Shown here in pieces: positions 1-8,926 of a DNA stretch of 43,641 nt (position 1 is its first letter; every line of letters starts with the position of its first letter). The stretch lies in assembly GCF_022288805.1 (NCBI RefSeq), contig NZ_JAKOPM010000017.1:1-43641 (forward strand), in the 5' to 3' direction. Below the pieces are notes generated by a model. It searched no databases. It saw nothing but the letters and a program-made list of their open reading frames with translations, and was not told where the DNA came from. The translations under genes and the position numbers were made by a program. This DNA comes from Corynebacterium yonathiae. Lineage in GTDB: Bacteria; Actinomycetota; Actinomycetes; Mycobacteriales; Mycobacteriaceae.

Positions 1-111
1 GGACCACTAGCCACACCCCAAACCCACTGGAACCACACCTGGGCACAATACCTCGCACTACAACAACAAAAAACAAAAAGAAGAGTGCCGGAGGGCAGAG
101 AGTCTCGTTAA
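1..111 (+). CDS. C-terminal tail of a gene cut by the window edge
   Basis: Frame 1 is open from the first base to a TAA at 109-111 and encodes 36 residues ending in a Gln/Lys/Arg-rich tail (WAQYLALQQQ, then KRRVPEGRESR). Codon use and a Trp-rich stretch look like the end of a real protein rather than noise. The style resembles the tails of corynebacterial DUF222/HNH endonuclease (13E12 repeat) proteins, which are multicopy and often sit at contig ends. That is a guess, as no domain is left in view. No terminator follows before the next gene. Confidence 0.35.
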   Translation, partial: GPLATPQTHWNHTWAQYLALQQQKTKRRVPEGRESR

Positions 112-145
112 AGTGGACTAATAGCGTAGCGAGGAGGCTGCACAC

Positions 146-922
146 ATGAGCTCATTGGCTGATATCGTCTTGCCATCTTTTCGGAGTCGGACCCGATCCT
201 TTCTCGATGAGGATCGGGCAGCTAGGCGCGCGCTGAAGATGCAAGATGGAATTTGCGTGCTCGATTTTGCCGTAGAGGACTCATCGGAGGACTCAGCCGA
301 AGTATTCTCGATTGTGCAAGAGGCGCTGGAGATTGCCGTCGGTGTGATCGCTAACGCGGATGACTCACTTGGCATGCTGAGTGAGGTGGTTGAAGAGCTC
401 ATTGAGCTGCACGCTAAGAGCGCACAGCGAGCGAAGCCTGATCCGCTCGTGCTGGCGGAATGGTTTATCGCTTTCCATGAGACCACTGAGGTTGATTATT
501 TCGAGCTCGACCCCGTTGCTTATTCAAAGGTCCTCGGAGAAGATGGACTGGCTCGTGTCCGAGCTTGGGCGGAAAACGCAGATGCTTTCCGACGCAAGTA
601 TATGGAGAAGCGTTTTGCGGTTTTAGATCAGAACGTCGAAGTAATCGTCCGTACACACTTGGCTGAGGACGGCTACGTGGTCTTTTTCGAAGGGTTAGCT
701 AGAGCCTTGGAAGAAATCGGTGAGTATGATGCCGCGTGGGAGTACGCGAAGCGTGGAACCGAATCTGGTTCAGACTGGCAAGCGCGGTCCTGCGGACAAT
801 ACTGGGTGGATTTAGCGAGGAAATGGTATCCCGAGCGCGAGGAGGACGTCGCAAAGCAGGTGCTTAGTACGTGGCCATTCCTTGAAGCAGTGCTGTATCC
901 AGAAAGGCTTATGCAGCTCTAG
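146..922 (+). CDS. hypothetical protein, DUF6880-like helical repeat
   Basis: This encodes 258 residues with no signal peptide or membrane segment. The ATG is well placed after GAGGAGG at 131-137, with an 8-nt spacer, and in-frame stops lie upstream. The protein is acidic and helical. Its middle (PDPLVLAEWFIAF, then FELDPVAYSKVLGEDGLARVRAWAE) and its end (ALEEIGEYDAAWEYAKRG, a TPR-like helix pair) resemble the actinobacterial DUF6880 group, whose role is unknown. Full family members can carry extra N-terminal sequence, so this copy may be short. The last codon shares CTAG (919-922) with the convergent DUF3239 gene. Base composition is somewhat more AT-rich than in the neighbours, so it may be an accessory gene. 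I assign no function. Confidence 0.8.
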   Translation: MSSLADIVLPSFRSRTRSFLDEDRAARRALKMQDGICVLDFAVEDSSEDSAEVFSIVQEALEIAVGVIANADDSLGMLSEVVEELIELHAKSAQRAKPDPLVLAEWFIAFHETTEVDYFELDPVAYSKVLGEDGLARVRAWAENADAFRRKYMEKRFAVLDQNVEVIVRTHLAEDGYVVFFEGLARALEEIGEYDAAWEYAKRGTESGSDWQARSCGQYWVDLARKWYPEREEDVAKQVLSTWPFLEAVLYPERLMQL

Positions 923-1542
923 AGAACCAGCAGGTCGAACTTAGTAGCCTTGACGTCGGAAAGGCGCTTGCGGGCGCGCTCGAGGCGCTGCCATTCCTCT
1001 TGGGGGATGGATTTGCGGGCGATAGTGACGGTCTCGGCGTCAGGAGTGCCCCAGGCGATGGGCATCGGGGTGATTTGCTGCCAGTGGTTATTGTCTGCGC
1101 GGCCGGACACAGCCGCAACGGGAACCTTGGTGCCTACGGTCCGTTGGGCGCCGGGGATGGCGGTCACAGTGCGCAGGCACGCAGCCCAGCGGGGAGGCAA
1201 GGAGGGATCCACGTTGGTATTAACCAATGCGAGCAAGACCATATCGCGCTCATTTACTTCGGCGATGACGGCCGGAGCAAGGGGATAGGAGTCATAGAGT
1301 TGCTGGGCGGTGCCAACTTTACGAGCGGCGGCAAAGCCGACGATGGCCACCATGATTCCGAATAGAATCAAGCCCAGGCCGATAGTGATGCCCCAGGAAA
1401 ATCCCCACCAGATGGCCGCGCCGCCGATAATGAGCAGGATGCCCAGTACGAGGCCGGAGAGGCGAAGGCGGTTGGAATCGCGCAAGAGCTCGTTATTGGC
1501 CTTGGCAAAGGGCTCGTCTACGTCGAACTTGAAGATTTTCAT
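919..1542 (-). CDS. DUF3239-like membrane protein
   Basis: This encodes 207 residues. The N-terminal 28 or so are soluble and are followed by two closely spaced hydrophobic segments (about 29-48 and 50-70, Gly/Ile-rich with WWGFSWG between them). A soluble C-terminal domain of about 130 residues follows, ending in RLERARKRL. The pattern fits the corynebacterial DUF3239 family, which has no known function. The ATG overlaps the end of the XPB helicase gene by 4 nt (ATGA, 1539-1542), so translation is probably coupled and it is the last gene of the helicase operon. Its stop codon shares CTAG with the convergent gene to the left. The link to DNA repair is by operon membership only. Confidence 0.8.
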   Translation of the reverse strand: MKIFKFDVDEPFAKANNELLRDSNRLRLSGLVLGILLIIGGAAIWWGFSWGITIGLGLILFGIMVAIVGFAAARKVGTAQQLYDSYPLAPAVIAEVNERDMVLLALVNTNVDPSLPPRWAACLRTVTAIPGAQRTVGTKVPVAAVSGRADNNHWQQITPMPIAWGTPDAETVTIARKSIPQEEWQRLERARKRLSDVKATKFDLLVL

Positions 1543-3164
1543 TGTTCTAAGTCTAGTGCGTCGATAAGCCGGTAGGCATATCCTTGCTCGGCGAGGAAAC
1601 GCTGGCGGTGCACGGCGTAGTCCGCATCGAGGCTATCGCGGGTGACCAGCGAGTAAAAGAGAGCCTCCTCTTCCTTGGGGCGGAGTAGTCGGCCGAGGCG
1701 CTGGGCCTCTTCTTGGCGGGAACCGAAGGTGCCGGAGACCTGGATGGCGAGGGCGGCCTCGGGAAGATCGATGGAGAAATTGGCGACCTTGGACACTACG
1801 AGTACTGAGAGCGAGCCGTCCCGGAATTGTTGAAAGAGACGCTCGCGCTTAGCAGTGGAAGTGGAGCCATCGATGACGGGGGCGTCGAGATGCGCGCCGA
1901 GCTCGTTGAGCTGGTTCACGTAGCCGCCGATGATGAGAGCCTGCTGTGGGTGGCGGGCGAGTATCTTGTCCACCGCCCAGAGCTTGGCGGCAGCCTGGGC
2001 GGCGATGCGGTAGCGGTCGCGAGGCTGGGCGGTGGCATAGAGCATGCGTTCCTCGGCGTCCATGTCCACGCGGACTTCGATGCACTCGGCGGTGGCGATA
2101 TATCCGGCCATCTCGAGTTCTTTCCACGGGGCGTCGTAGCGTTTAGGTCCGATGAGAGAGAAGACGTCGCCCTCGCGGCCATCCTCGCGCACGAGGGTGG
2201 CGGTGAGCCCTAGCCGACGCCGCGATTGAAGGTCCGAAGTCATGCGAAATACCGGCGCGGGAAGCAGGTGGACTTCGTCGTAGATGATGAGGCCCCAATC
2301 GCGGGAATCGAAGAGCTCGAGGGCGCGGTATTCGCCTTTGGTTTTACGCGTGACCACCTGGTAGGTGGCAATGGTAATCGGCTTGATTTCCTTCTTTTCG
2401 CCAGAGTATTCGCCGATTTCGTTCTCGGTCAGGGTGGTGCGGCGCAGGAGCTCGTCGCGCCATTGGCGGCCGGCGACGGTATTGGTGACCAAGATGAGCG
2501 TGGTGGATTCTGCCTTGGCCATGGCTGCCGCACCGACGATGGTTTTGCCCGCACCACACGGAAGTACTACGACGCCAGAGCCGCCGGACCAAAAGGCCTC
2601 GGTGGCGTACTGCTGATAATCGCGCAGCTGCCATCCATCATGATTGAGGGCGATGGGGTGGGACTCGCCATCGACGTAGCCGGCGAGATCCTCTGCCGGC
2701 CAGCCTGCTTTGAGGAGGGCCTGCTTGAGGCGGCCGCGCTCGGAGGGCGGGACGGCGATGGAATGCTCGTCGATGCGAGCGCCAAGGAGCTTTCCGGTTG
2801 CGCCACGGGAGAGTTCTTCCAGGATAGGCGGCTCTTCGGACTCGAGAATGAGGCCGTGCGCCGGGTGGGCGTGGAGGCGGACGCGGCCGTAGCGGGACAT
2901 GGTTTCGGCGACGTCGATAAGCAGGGCTTGGGGGACCGGAAAGCGGGAGTAGTTTTCGAGGACGTCGACGACCTGCTCGGCGTCGTGTCCGGCCGCGCGG
3001 GCATTCCACAGCGCGAGCGGAGTGATGCGGTAGGTGTGCACGTGCTCGGGGGCGCGCTCCAGCTCCGCAAAGGGAGCGAGCGCGGCGCGGGCCTCGGCAG
3101 CCTGGGCGTGATCCACCTCGAGCAGGACGGTCTTATCCGACTGCACAATCAATGGTCCATTCAT
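1539..3164 (-). CDS. XPB-family DNA repair helicase
   Basis: This encodes 541 residues of a superfamily 2, 3'-to-5' DNA helicase of the XPB/ERCC3 type, known in mycobacteria as Rv0861c. Visible motifs: an N-terminal damage-recognition-like region (1-175), the Q-like segment WQLRDYQ near 178-184, Walker A PCGAGKT (202-208), the DEVH box (296-299), TAT (321-323) and the XPB hallmark RED (326-328). A second RecA domain ends in a QRLGRLLRP arginine-finger motif near residue 490. Its length is typical for bacterial XPB. It overlaps the upstream helicase-associated gene by 4 nt (3161-3164) and the downstream DUF3239 gene by 4 nt, forming a tight three-gene operon. A role in nucleotide-excision-type repair is inferred from the family. 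Confidence 0.96.
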   Translation of the reverse strand: MNGPLIVQSDKTVLLEVDHAQAAEARAALAPFAELERAPEHVHTYRITPLALWNARAAGHDAEQVVDVLENYSRFPVPQALLIDVAETMSRYGRVRLHAHPAHGLILESEEPPILEELSRGATGKLLGARIDEHSIAVPPSERGRLKQALLKAGWPAEDLAGYVDGESHPIALNHDGWQLRDYQQYATEAFWSGGSGVVVLPCGAGKTIVGAAAMAKAESTTLILVTNTVAGRQWRDELLRRTTLTENEIGEYSGEKKEIKPITIATYQVVTRKTKGEYRALELFDSRDWGLIIYDEVHLLPAPVFRMTSDLQSRRRLGLTATLVREDGREGDVFSLIGPKRYDAPWKELEMAGYIATAECIEVRVDMDAEERMLYATAQPRDRYRIAAQAAAKLWAVDKILARHPQQALIIGGYVNQLNELGAHLDAPVIDGSTSTAKRERLFQQFRDGSLSVLVVSKVANFSIDLPEAALAIQVSGTFGSRQEEAQRLGRLLRPKEEEALFYSLVTRDSLDADYAVHRQRFLAEQGYAYRLIDALDLEQ

Positions 3165-5176
3165 GGCTCCAGCGTAACGGAGGTGATCCGGTGCAAGGGA
3201 AATCGGATAGTGGAGCCGTCGGATGCGCGGGCGTCGATTTGCCCACCCGCGACCGTCAGCGGGGTAACGGTGCGCTTCTTTTCGTTGCCGTTTTTATCCG
3301 CATAGCCAATCGTGATCGGCCGGGCAGTGCGCGCAGCGGCGTGGACTATATCGAGGCTGGGAGTGGAAGGCGCGGAGTCATCGCGCAGATTGCGCATAGC
3401 CTTCGCGATGTCAGGGGAAGCGGTGGCCCGACGGGCGGTGGGGGTAGGCAAGGTGGCTGGTTCGGGCGCAAGCGTCAGGCTGGCGCCATTGTGGTCCTCG
3501 GCCGCGGGAGAAAGACCGTGAGCGCGCAGCTGCTCAAGCAGGTCGTGTACCGGCAATTGAGACACCGCTACGGTCGGGGCAAGCAGGCGCAAAGGCGCAG
3601 CCTTGAGCGCAATCTGGAGGAGGGCCGGGTCCTCGCTGCGCAGGTAGGATAGTGCTGGGCCGGAGCGCAGGGTGCCATGGCGCTTGGCGACGTCCCCGAT
3701 ATGAAACTCCAGCGTCTGTGGCACCTCTCCATGGGCTGCGAAAAAGGCGTGGATTTCCTCCCCGGTCATCCCGCGATCAAGGCCGCGGCGCAAAGAAGCG
3801 TCCGAGATGCGGTAGACGCTGGCCAAGCCGGGGGACTCGAGGTCCGCGACGGATTCGAGCCGTTGGTGGGTCTCTGGATCAAGCGGGCCGGGAACCAGTA
3901 CCGTCATATCTGCCTGGATTAAGAAATAGTCAACCGTGTCTGGGGTCAGGCGGGCGGCGGCCTCGGGGCCCTCGATCAGCACGCTGGTGGGGCGATCAAG
4001 GGCGATTGCCCCGATCCACTCGGCTTCCGCACGGAGCTCGGCGATAGTCTCGTCCGAAGTGTGCGTGGCAAAGAGCGGAAAGTGGAAGCGTAGGGACTCC
4101 CCGAAGGTAGGTTTCGCGCCGCGCAGGTAGACCTGCAGGACCTTATCCCTGAAGCCAGGAAGTCGGTCATTGGTGTGCGCTAGCGTGCGGCCTTCCTTTG
4201 TCCATGGGGAGGCAGTCCACGCCTCGAGCAGGACCTGCCATTTTTCTGCGAGGTTTGCATCGAGCCAGTCCTGAGAAAGCTCCGTGGGGGCGAGGAAATT
4301 GCCCTCCATGTTTTTCGGTTCGCCGCGGCTGAGCAGACGGGCGCTCATGCCGAGCTCAATGAGGCGACGCAGCTCTCCTTCATCGATGGTGAGGGTTTTG
4401 CTCAGGTTGGTGAGCTGACGAACGCCCACGGTCTTGTCCTTGAGCAGTTCTATCGGTCGCGCGCCTAGAGCGTCAATGACGCGCTGCATGCCGCGCACGG
4501 CGGAAAGCCCGGCCGCGGTGCCGGCATCATCGGCCTTGGAATCCGGGGCGGGGGATTCGGTGATTCCCTCTACTGGGATTGGGGCGGTGGGCTTACCGTT
4601 GAGCGCAAGGTGCACGGCGCGCGGCAGGCGGACGGTGGTGGCGTCAACGCGTTGGAGCAGCTGCTTGGCGATGAGCCGCGGAATCGGCCGGGCCGGATCC
4701 GCATCGATGGCTGCATCTCGCGTGGTGCCGAGGCCATTCGAGCGCGATAAGGTCTCGAGGACCTTCCGTTCTTCGTCCGGCAGCTCGGCGATGTCCTCCG
4801 GGCTGACCTGGACCTGGTCGAGGAGGGACCAGCCCGTGGGAAGGGCGGGCATGACCTCGGGAGGGATGAGGACGTTGCCGTAGGCTAGGCCGCGTTCCTT
4901 GAGCAGGCGGGTGATATCCGGATTAAGGTCTTCTACTTCTTCGAGTTCCCCTCCGCGGCGCGCGATACCTTCGATTTCCGCAAGCTGCCGTGCAGTGCAG
5001 TTCATGAGCGCCTGCGCGATAGACGTGCGCAATAGCAGGCGGGTAGCCAGCGCGGCGATGCTCGGGGGTAGCGGATTGAGTACATCCGGCCGGTTGCGGA
5101 GGATGGTGGCGAGCTCTTCTTCCTCAAGGGAGGCGAGCCACGTGCGGAAATGCGGGAGGTGGGAAGACTGAGTCAT
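3161..5176 (-). CDS. helicase-associated domain protein (Rv0862c-like XPB partner)
   Basis: This encodes 671 residues with no Walker motif of its own. The N-terminus (FRTWLASLEEEELATILRNRPDVL) and the repeated winged-helix-like segments match the actinobacterial helicase C-terminal/helicase-associated domain family (Helicase_C_3 type), found next to XPB as Rv0862c in M. tuberculosis. The C-terminus (about 600-671) is a small beta-rich WYL-like domain, with ITIGYADKNGNEKKRTVTPLTVAGGQIDARA split across strands. The ATG at 5174-5176 follows GGGGTG with a 6-nt spacer. It overlaps XPB by 4 nt, so equal expression and a physical partnership with XPB are likely, but the biochemical role is not established. 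Confidence 0.9.
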   Translation of the reverse strand: MTQSSHLPHFRTWLASLEEEELATILRNRPDVLNPLPPSIAALATRLLLRTSIAQALMNCTARQLAEIEGIARRGGELEEVEDLNPDITRLLKERGLAYGNVLIPPEVMPALPTGWSLLDQVQVSPEDIAELPDEERKVLETLSRSNGLGTTRDAAIDADPARPIPRLIAKQLLQRVDATTVRLPRAVHLALNGKPTAPIPVEGITESPAPDSKADDAGTAAGLSAVRGMQRVIDALGARPIELLKDKTVGVRQLTNLSKTLTIDEGELRRLIELGMSARLLSRGEPKNMEGNFLAPTELSQDWLDANLAEKWQVLLEAWTASPWTKEGRTLAHTNDRLPGFRDKVLQVYLRGAKPTFGESLRFHFPLFATHTSDETIAELRAEAEWIGAIALDRPTSVLIEGPEAAARLTPDTVDYFLIQADMTVLVPGPLDPETHQRLESVADLESPGLASVYRISDASLRRGLDRGMTGEEIHAFFAAHGEVPQTLEFHIGDVAKRHGTLRSGPALSYLRSEDPALLQIALKAAPLRLLAPTVAVSQLPVHDLLEQLRAHGLSPAAEDHNGASLTLAPEPATLPTPTARRATASPDIAKAMRNLRDDSAPSTPSLDIVHAAARTARPITIGYADKNGNEKKRTVTPLTVAGGQIDARASDGSTIRFPLHRITSVTLEP

Positions 5177-5242
5177 GATGTCACCCCAGTTTAGTTATCG
5201 TTTGAGTTACGTTTTTGCGCAAGGTTTGAAATAATAAGAGCT

Positions 5243-5428
5243 ATGTCGAATGAGAAGAAGGGTCACGTTTCCCCGGCTTGGCCGAAGAACGAAAATCGCG
5301 AGCACGCAATCACCGAAATCTCTGCGCCTTTTGCTGGTGCATCCAGTCCCTACGGCGATGATCTGATCTTGCCGATGCCGGCAGAGAAGCTGAACTACGT
5401 TCACCCTTATACTCGCATCAATCGCTAG
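5243..5428 (+). CDS. small conserved actinobacterial protein (Rv0863 position)
   Basis: This encodes 61 residues, starting MSNEKKGHVSPAWPKNEN and ending PYTRINR, soluble and rich in Pro, Asn and charged residues. It is divergent from the helicase-associated gene, with 66 bp between the two starts. AAGAG lies just before the ATG, and a strong terminator follows at 5436-5459. A short gene of unknown function sits in the same divergent position (Rv0863) in mycobacteria, which supports this being real despite its size. I recognise no domain. Confidence 0.75.
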   Translation: MSNEKKGHVSPAWPKNENREHAITEISAPFAGASSPYGDDLILPMPAEKLNYVHPYTRINR

Positions 5429-5435
5429 AGTATTT

Positions 5436-5459
5436 CCCCGCCTTGGCGCGGGGATTTTT
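5436..5459 (+). terminator. rho-independent terminator of the 61-residue gene
   Basis: A 6-bp GC stem (CCCCGC at 5436-5441 with GCGGGG at 5448-5453) has a six-base loop and is followed by ATTTTT. It starts 7 nt after the stop codon. Confidence 0.85.
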
Positions 5460-5470
5460 CTTTCATACAA

Positions 5471-5502
5471 AAAGGGCCCCTTGCTACTGCAAAGGGCCCT
5501 TT
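5471..5502 (-). terminator. terminator of the rpf gene
   Basis: A perfect 9-bp stem (AAAGGGCCC at 5471-5479, GGGCCCTTT at 5494-5502) has a 14-nt loop. It lies 11 nt beyond the rpf stop codon, and reading leftward it runs into a T-rich stretch. Because A and T runs flank both sides, it could work in both directions. Together with the hairpin at 5436 it insulates the convergent pair. Confidence 0.85.
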
Positions 5503-5513
5503 ATCGCTATGTC

Positions 5514-6443
<930 letters not shown>

Positions 6444-6824
6444 ATGCCTATTGGCAAAGTGAAGTGGTATGACGCCGAGAAAGGTTTCGGTTTCGTCAGC
6501 AACCCGGGCGATGAAGACGTCTACGTCGGTCGCAACGTGCTGCCCAAAGGAGTAGAGGAACTGTTCCCAGGCCAGCGCATCGATTTCGATTTCGCGGCTG
6601 GCCGCCGTGGTCCGCAGGCGCTGCGCGTCAAGGTATTGGATAAGCCGCGTCGCCGCACGCCGGCCCGCAAGCCAGAGGAACTCGGCAGCATGGTCTCTGA
6701 TGTGATGACTTTGCTGGAGTCGCAGATTCAGCCGGTGCTCAATTCCGGCCGCTACCCGGAGCGCAAGACTGGCCGCCAGGTAGCAGAAATCCTTCGCGCA
6801 ATCGCGAAGGATTTGGATAGCTAA
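6444..6824 (+). CDS. cspB: cold-shock domain protein with C-terminal extension
   Basis: This encodes 126 residues, about twice the usual 67 of a cold-shock protein. Residues 1-66 form the OB-fold domain with RNP1 KGFGFV (13-18). RNP2 reads DVYVG (25-29) instead of the usual VFVH, so the conserved His is missing. A basic linker (KPRRRTPARK, about 67-76) leads to a 50-residue helical tail, as in the long CspB proteins of mycobacteria (Rv0871). It should bind single-stranded RNA or DNA. A purine-rich GAGGTGG lies 6 nt before the ATG. The stop codon overlaps the convergent DUF2771 gene (CTAA, 6821-6824). Confidence 0.92.
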   Translation: MPIGKVKWYDAEKGFGFVSNPGDEDVYVGRNVLPKGVEELFPGQRIDFDFAAGRRGPQALRVKVLDKPRRRTPARKPEELGSMVSDVMTLLESQIQPVLNSGRYPERKTGRQVAEILRAIAKDLDS

Positions 6825-7399
6825 TCAGAAGCCTTCGTGGATTCTTCCGCGGAGGCTTCTCGTTCTTTATCGGTCATCGTGGTAAGCGACCACACGGTGG
6901 CCAAGGGGGTTTCGTCACCGTTGTCATCGGTGCCGATCATCATGGAGGAAATCTCTACCACTTTCAGGCGGGGGCGCTTGCCGGTGGAGGCCTTGATGGG
7001 CTCTACGGAGCCGGGGATTGATACCTCAGAAGTTTCGTTCGCGCCGTGTGCGGTTTCATCATTGGCGGCGGGGTCATCGTAAATGGAGAGAATCTTCCAC
7101 TCGTGATCAGAAATCTCTTCGGGGATATCCAACTTGAGAGTGTCGTCTTCTCCCACGGTGAGGTTCGGGACCTCGCCCTCCGGGCAATCGGTGCCGGGTT
7201 CGCACGCGATGTACGGGGCGACGTCGATGGAATTATCGCCTACGGCGGCAGTTATTTTGATTTCGCGCGGATCGGGACCCGGGCGTTGGTTCCACCAGTT
7301 CTGGAAGATCACTACGGCGGCGACTATGACTGCCACGACCACGATGAGGGCTAAGATCTGCAGCAGCGACTTTTTCCTTGCTTCCTTACGGGTTGCCAT
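6821..7399 (-). CDS. DUF2771-like membrane-anchored protein
   Basis: This encodes 192 residues. A short basic cytoplasmic start (MATRKEARKKS) and one hydrophobic segment (about 12-32) act as an anchor or uncleaved signal. The rest is an acidic extracytoplasmic domain with a CEPGTDCPEG loop carrying two Cys that could form a disulfide. The layout matches the actinobacterial DUF2771 family, whose function is unknown. It lies only 6 nt after the glutaminyl cyclase-like gene, with AAAGG just before the ATG, so the two are probably co-transcribed. Its stop overlaps the convergent cspB stop, and no terminator separates the pair. Confidence 0.8.
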   Translation of the reverse strand: MATRKEARKKSLLQILALIVVVAVIVAAVVIFQNWWNQRPGPDPREIKITAAVGDNSIDVAPYIACEPGTDCPEGEVPNLTVGEDDTLKLDIPEEISDHEWKILSIYDDPAANDETAHGANETSEVSIPGSVEPIKASTGKRPRLKVVEISSMMIGTDDNGDETPLATVWSLTTMTDKEREASAEESTKASD

Positions 7400-7405
7400 G
7401 GGCCT

Positions 7406-8170
7406 TTACCTTACTCGAACGTGGAAGAGTTCCTCCCACCGCTTGCCGGTAAGCCAGAACTCATCGTCTTTGATGTGGGCGATGCCGTTGAGGACATCAT
7501 CAGGATCGGTATAGCGGGATTTATCTATGGCATCGGTAGAAATCACGGCGGTCACGCGGCCGGAGGAGGGATCGATGCGGTAGATATTGTCATCCATCCA
7601 CACATTGGCATAGACGGAATCGCCCACGCACTCCAGCTCATTGATGTCCTCTAGGGGCTTTCCTTCTAGGGCGACGTCAGTAGTTGAGCGCTCCGCAAAA
7701 GTCTCCGGATCCATGTGCCGCAGGGTAGCGGAGCCATCGGACATGAGAAGATCCTCGCCGTTATTACACAGTCCCCATCCTTCACCGGTGTAGGTGGCGG
7801 TATCGACCTGGCGCAGGTCCTGGTCGTATTTCAGGGCCTGGCCGGACTTCCAGGTCAACTGCCAGATGGAATCTCCGGCCTGGGTGATGCCCTCGCCAAA
7901 GTAGCGGTTATCCAGGTGCGTTTCGGCCAAGGTTTCGCCGGTTTCGGGGGAGAAGCGCTCCAAGCGGGATTCGCCCCATTGGCCGGTACCAAGCAGCAGG
8001 TTGCCGTCCGGATCCGTTTCAAGGCCTTGGGTAAAGGAATCAGTTGGCAGGGAAGCGGTGCCTAAGACCTCGACGGAGAGATGCTCTACTTCGGGTTCTG
8101 CAGGGGTAGAGGAACAGGCAACGAGGGTGCAGGGCAAGAGAATGCAGGCGGCGCGGGAAAGAAACGACAT
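7406..8170 (-). CDS. glutaminyl-peptide cyclotransferase-like lipoprotein
   Basis: This encodes 254 residues from the chosen ATG. The N-terminus (MSFLSRAACILLPCTLVACSS) is a lipoprotein signal with a lipobox ending in Cys at residue 20. The rest is a five-bladed beta-propeller-like protein with the glutamine cyclotransferase hallmarks: FTQGLETDPDGNLLLGTG, then LTWKSGQALKYD, GEGWGLCNNG, LEDINELECVGDSVYANVW and VLNGIAHIKDDEFWLTGK. Family enzymes turn N-terminal Gln into pyroglutamate; here the substrate would be extracytoplasmic. An in-frame start at 8236 would overlap the divergent gene and spoil the signal peptide, so 8170 is preferred. It is likely co-transcribed with the DUF2771 gene. Confidence 0.88.
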   Translation of the reverse strand: MSFLSRAACILLPCTLVACSSTPAEPEVEHLSVEVLGTASLPTDSFTQGLETDPDGNLLLGTGQWGESRLERFSPETGETLAETHLDNRYFGEGITQAGDSIWQLTWKSGQALKYDQDLRQVDTATYTGEGWGLCNNGEDLLMSDGSATLRHMDPETFAERSTTDVALEGKPLEDINELECVGDSVYANVWMDDNIYRIDPSSGRVTAVISTDAIDKSRYTDPDDVLNGIAHIKDDEFWLTGKRWEELFHVRVR

Positions 8171-8208
8171 GCACCATATGTACCACCGGGTGCGTCCCAT
8201 AATGAATA

Positions 8209-8877
8209 ATGAGGGGCGTGAGTAAGCGAAAAGCAAATCCGTTGATCGATTCCCGCGCCGTGCGCATTGCGCGCGAGGCGCTGGATGAGGTGGGGGAAGG
8301 GGGCGTCGGCAAGCATATCGGCGTCGCCGGGATGGGCCGAAACGTTGCTACCCACCGATTTGAAGCAGAAATGCCTGGCTACCCCGGCTGGGAATGGCAG
8401 GCGGTGCTCGCATGTGCGGAGGGCTCGCGCTACGTTACCGTCAATGAGGTAGCGCTGGTGCCGGGCGGGGAGGCTCTGCAGCCGCCGGAATGGGTGCCCT
8501 ATGAGGATCGCGTACGCCCAGGCGATCTCGGGCCTGGTGATTTGATGCCTCCGGCCGTGGATGATTCCCGGCTAGACGGCGACAAACTTTCCAAGTCCGG
8601 CTTGGAAGACGCCAAGAAGCGCTGGCGCACCGAATTTGGCCCCAATACGGATATGGCGGCCAAGGCGCGCCTGCAATGCCGTACCTGCGCGTTCTATGTG
8701 GAGCTGATGGAAAACTACGGCGTCTGCGCCAATGAGTACTCGGCGGATGGCCGGGTAGTGCACTCGCGCTATGGCTGCGGAGCGCATTCGCAAACCCGGG
8801 TGCGGGAAGAAAAGAGCCCGGAAGTCGCCTTCGATGATGAAAAGCCCATCTTCCAGGATTTTGATTTCGAGGATTAA
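8209..8877 (+). CDS. DUF3027 family protein
   Basis: This encodes 222 residues of the actinobacterial DUF3027 type (NPLIDSRAVRIAREALDEV at the start, and the central GYPGWEWQAVLACAEGSRYVTVNEVALVPG). A late segment contains a C-x2-C pair (CRTCAFYVELMENYGVC) and a further Cys in RYGCGAHS, spaced as if to bind a metal ion. The C-terminus is strongly acidic. The start is uncertain: ATG 8209 has no Shine-Dalgarno but lies just after CATAAT, and GTG 8218 is the in-frame alternative. Function is unknown. It is divergent from the cyclotransferase gene with 38 bp between starts. Confidence 0.85.
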   Translation: MRGVSKRKANPLIDSRAVRIAREALDEVGEGGVGKHIGVAGMGRNVATHRFEAEMPGYPGWEWQAVLACAEGSRYVTVNEVALVPGGEALQPPEWVPYEDRVRPGDLGPGDLMPPAVDDSRLDGDKLSKSGLEDAKKRWRTEFGPNTDMAAKARLQCRTCAFYVELMENYGVCANEYSADGRVVHSRYGCGAHSQTRVREEKSPEVAFDDEKPIFQDFDFED

Positions 8878-8926
8878 GGCAGCACACTTATGGCGTAAGA
8901 CTCGCTGTACGTGAAAGGCGCAGGCG

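Noticed and set aside
2226..3305. Long open frame opposite the XPB gene (and similar ones opposite lhr, pgi and the permease)
   Set aside because: These are shadows of high-GC coding sequence. The Gly/Asp/Val-rich translations have no domain, and the sense genes are beyond doubt.
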